DNA of 6,666 nucleotides, taken from positions 1-6,666 of the forward strand of contig PTKB01000153.1 in NCBI GenBank assembly GCA_002937555.1, in the 5' to 3' direction. The notes under the pieces are model-generated. The model did not search any database and had not been told where the DNA came from. It saw only the letters and a list, made by a program, of their open reading frames with translations. Source of the DNA: Alphaproteobacteria bacterium MarineAlpha10_Bin2. Its GTDB lineage: Bacteria; Pseudomonadota; Alphaproteobacteria; UBA828. Shown in pieces: positions 6,242-6,666 of this stretch (position 1 is its first letter; every line of letters starts with the position of its first letter). A program made the position numbers and the translations under genes.

Positions 6242-6276
6242 TTGACGAATTGACGATTATCTATTAATTGCTACTT
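6242..6276 (+). promoter_or_regulatory. AT-rich plsY-dprA spacer with tandem TTGACGA repeats; possible dprA promoter
   Basis: TTGACGA occurs at 6242-6248 and again at 6250-6256, an 8-bp period, and TTGACG recurs just inside dprA at 6281-6286. The first copy matches a -35 box, and the AT-rich TTAATT/TAATTG at 6264-6270 lies 16-17 bp downstream as a possible -10. A transcript from it would start very near the dprA ATG. There is no Shine-Dalgarno sequence in the spacer. The promoter reading is inference; the repeats are directly visible. Confidence 0.35.
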
Positions 6277-6666
6277 ATGGTTGACGCGCGTCCCCTTAGC
6301 GACAGCGAACGTCTCGACTGGCTGCGTTTTACGCGCAGCGAGAATGTCGCCCCTATCACGTTCATGGCGCTATTGGATCGCTACGGCAGCGCCGCGCAGG
6401 CGCTCGACGAGCTGCCGGCATTGGCGCGCAGCGGCGGCAGCAAGCGCGCGATCAAGCTGTGCTCTAAGTCCGCTGCCGAGCGCGAGATCAAGGCGCTGGC
6501 GGAATTGGGCGGCCGCTTCCTCGCCTGTCGTGAACCAGGCTACCCGGTGCCGCTCGCCGCTCTTGCCGATGCTCCGCCATTGATTGCCATACGTGGGCAT
6601 GGCCATCTACTCGAAAGCGATATCGTCGCCATGGTGGGGGCGCGCAACGCCTCAGCCAACGGCGTC
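6277..6666 (+). CDS. dprA: DNA-processing protein DprA (Smf), 5' part (truncated by window edge)
   Basis: DprA binds incoming single-stranded DNA, protects it, and loads RecA during natural transformation; it is also widespread in bacteria not known to be competent. Exactly 130 codons are present, against a usual length of about 360-380. The N-terminal SAM-like region is visible (DWLRFTRSENVAPITFMALL, 14-33, then a DRYGSAAQALDEL helix), followed by the CREPGYPVPLAALADAPPLIAIRG block (84-107). The start of the Rossmann-like fold is marked by VAMVGARNASANG (117-129), matching the family's VGsR.aS.yG motif. The frame has no stop before the edge. The ATG at 6277 is the only good start, but no Shine-Dalgarno precedes it. 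It follows plsY by 35 bp on the same strand; topA would be the expected next gene by analogy with relatives. Confidence 0.93.
   Translation, partial: MVDARPLSDSERLDWLRFTRSENVAPITFMALLDRYGSAAQALDELPALARSGGSKRAIKLCSKSAAEREIKALAELGGRFLACREPGYPVPLAALADAPPLIAIRGHGHLLESDIVAMVGARNASANGV

Overview
The window is GC-rich (roughly 60%), densely packed chromosomal DNA from a bacterium, most likely an alphaproteobacterium of the Rhodospirillales or a close relative. That placement is inference: it rests on the gene order gatC-gatA / ruvX / pyrB / pyrC / plsY / dprA, on alphaproteobacterial-looking protein sequences, and on the absence of anything plasmid- or phage-like. Every gene I can identify except the transporter pair is housekeeping.

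Layout. At the left edge, on the minus strand, gatC runs into gatA (cut by the window edge) with a 4-bp ATGA overlap; these encode subunits of the tRNA-dependent amidotransferase GatCAB. A 126-bp divergent spacer separates gatC from ruvX (plus strand), an RNase H-fold nuclease of the YqgF/RuvX family. ruvX then meets, tail to tail, two minus-strand EamA-family (drug/metabolite transporter superfamily) genes that are clear tandem paralogues. They are coupled to each other by a GTGA overlap, and the last one shares a CTAG with ruvX, so the two convergent stop codons overlap. A 227-bp divergent spacer follows. The plus-strand series is then pyrB (aspartate carbamoyltransferase), pyrC (class I dihydroorotase), plsY (acyl-phosphate glycerol-3-phosphate acyltransferase) and the 5' part of dprA (DNA-processing/recombination protein), which is cut by the right edge.

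How the genes fit together. pyrB and pyrC catalyse consecutive steps of de novo UMP synthesis and are 7 bp apart; plsY follows after 12 bp, so pyrB-pyrC-plsY looks like one transcription unit. dprA comes after a 35-bp AT-rich gap that may hold its own promoter. The EamA pair has no evident link to pyrimidine or phospholipid synthesis and looks like a two-gene insertion, on the opposite strand, into an otherwise conserved ruvX-pyrB neighbourhood.

I found no tRNA, rRNA, CRISPR array, insertion sequence or attachment site, and no convincing undescribed system. The points most worth a second look are the duplicated, translationally coupled transporter pair and its disputed N-terminus, the shared-stop convergent junction with ruvX, and the repeat-bearing, Shine-Dalgarno-less start region of dprA.
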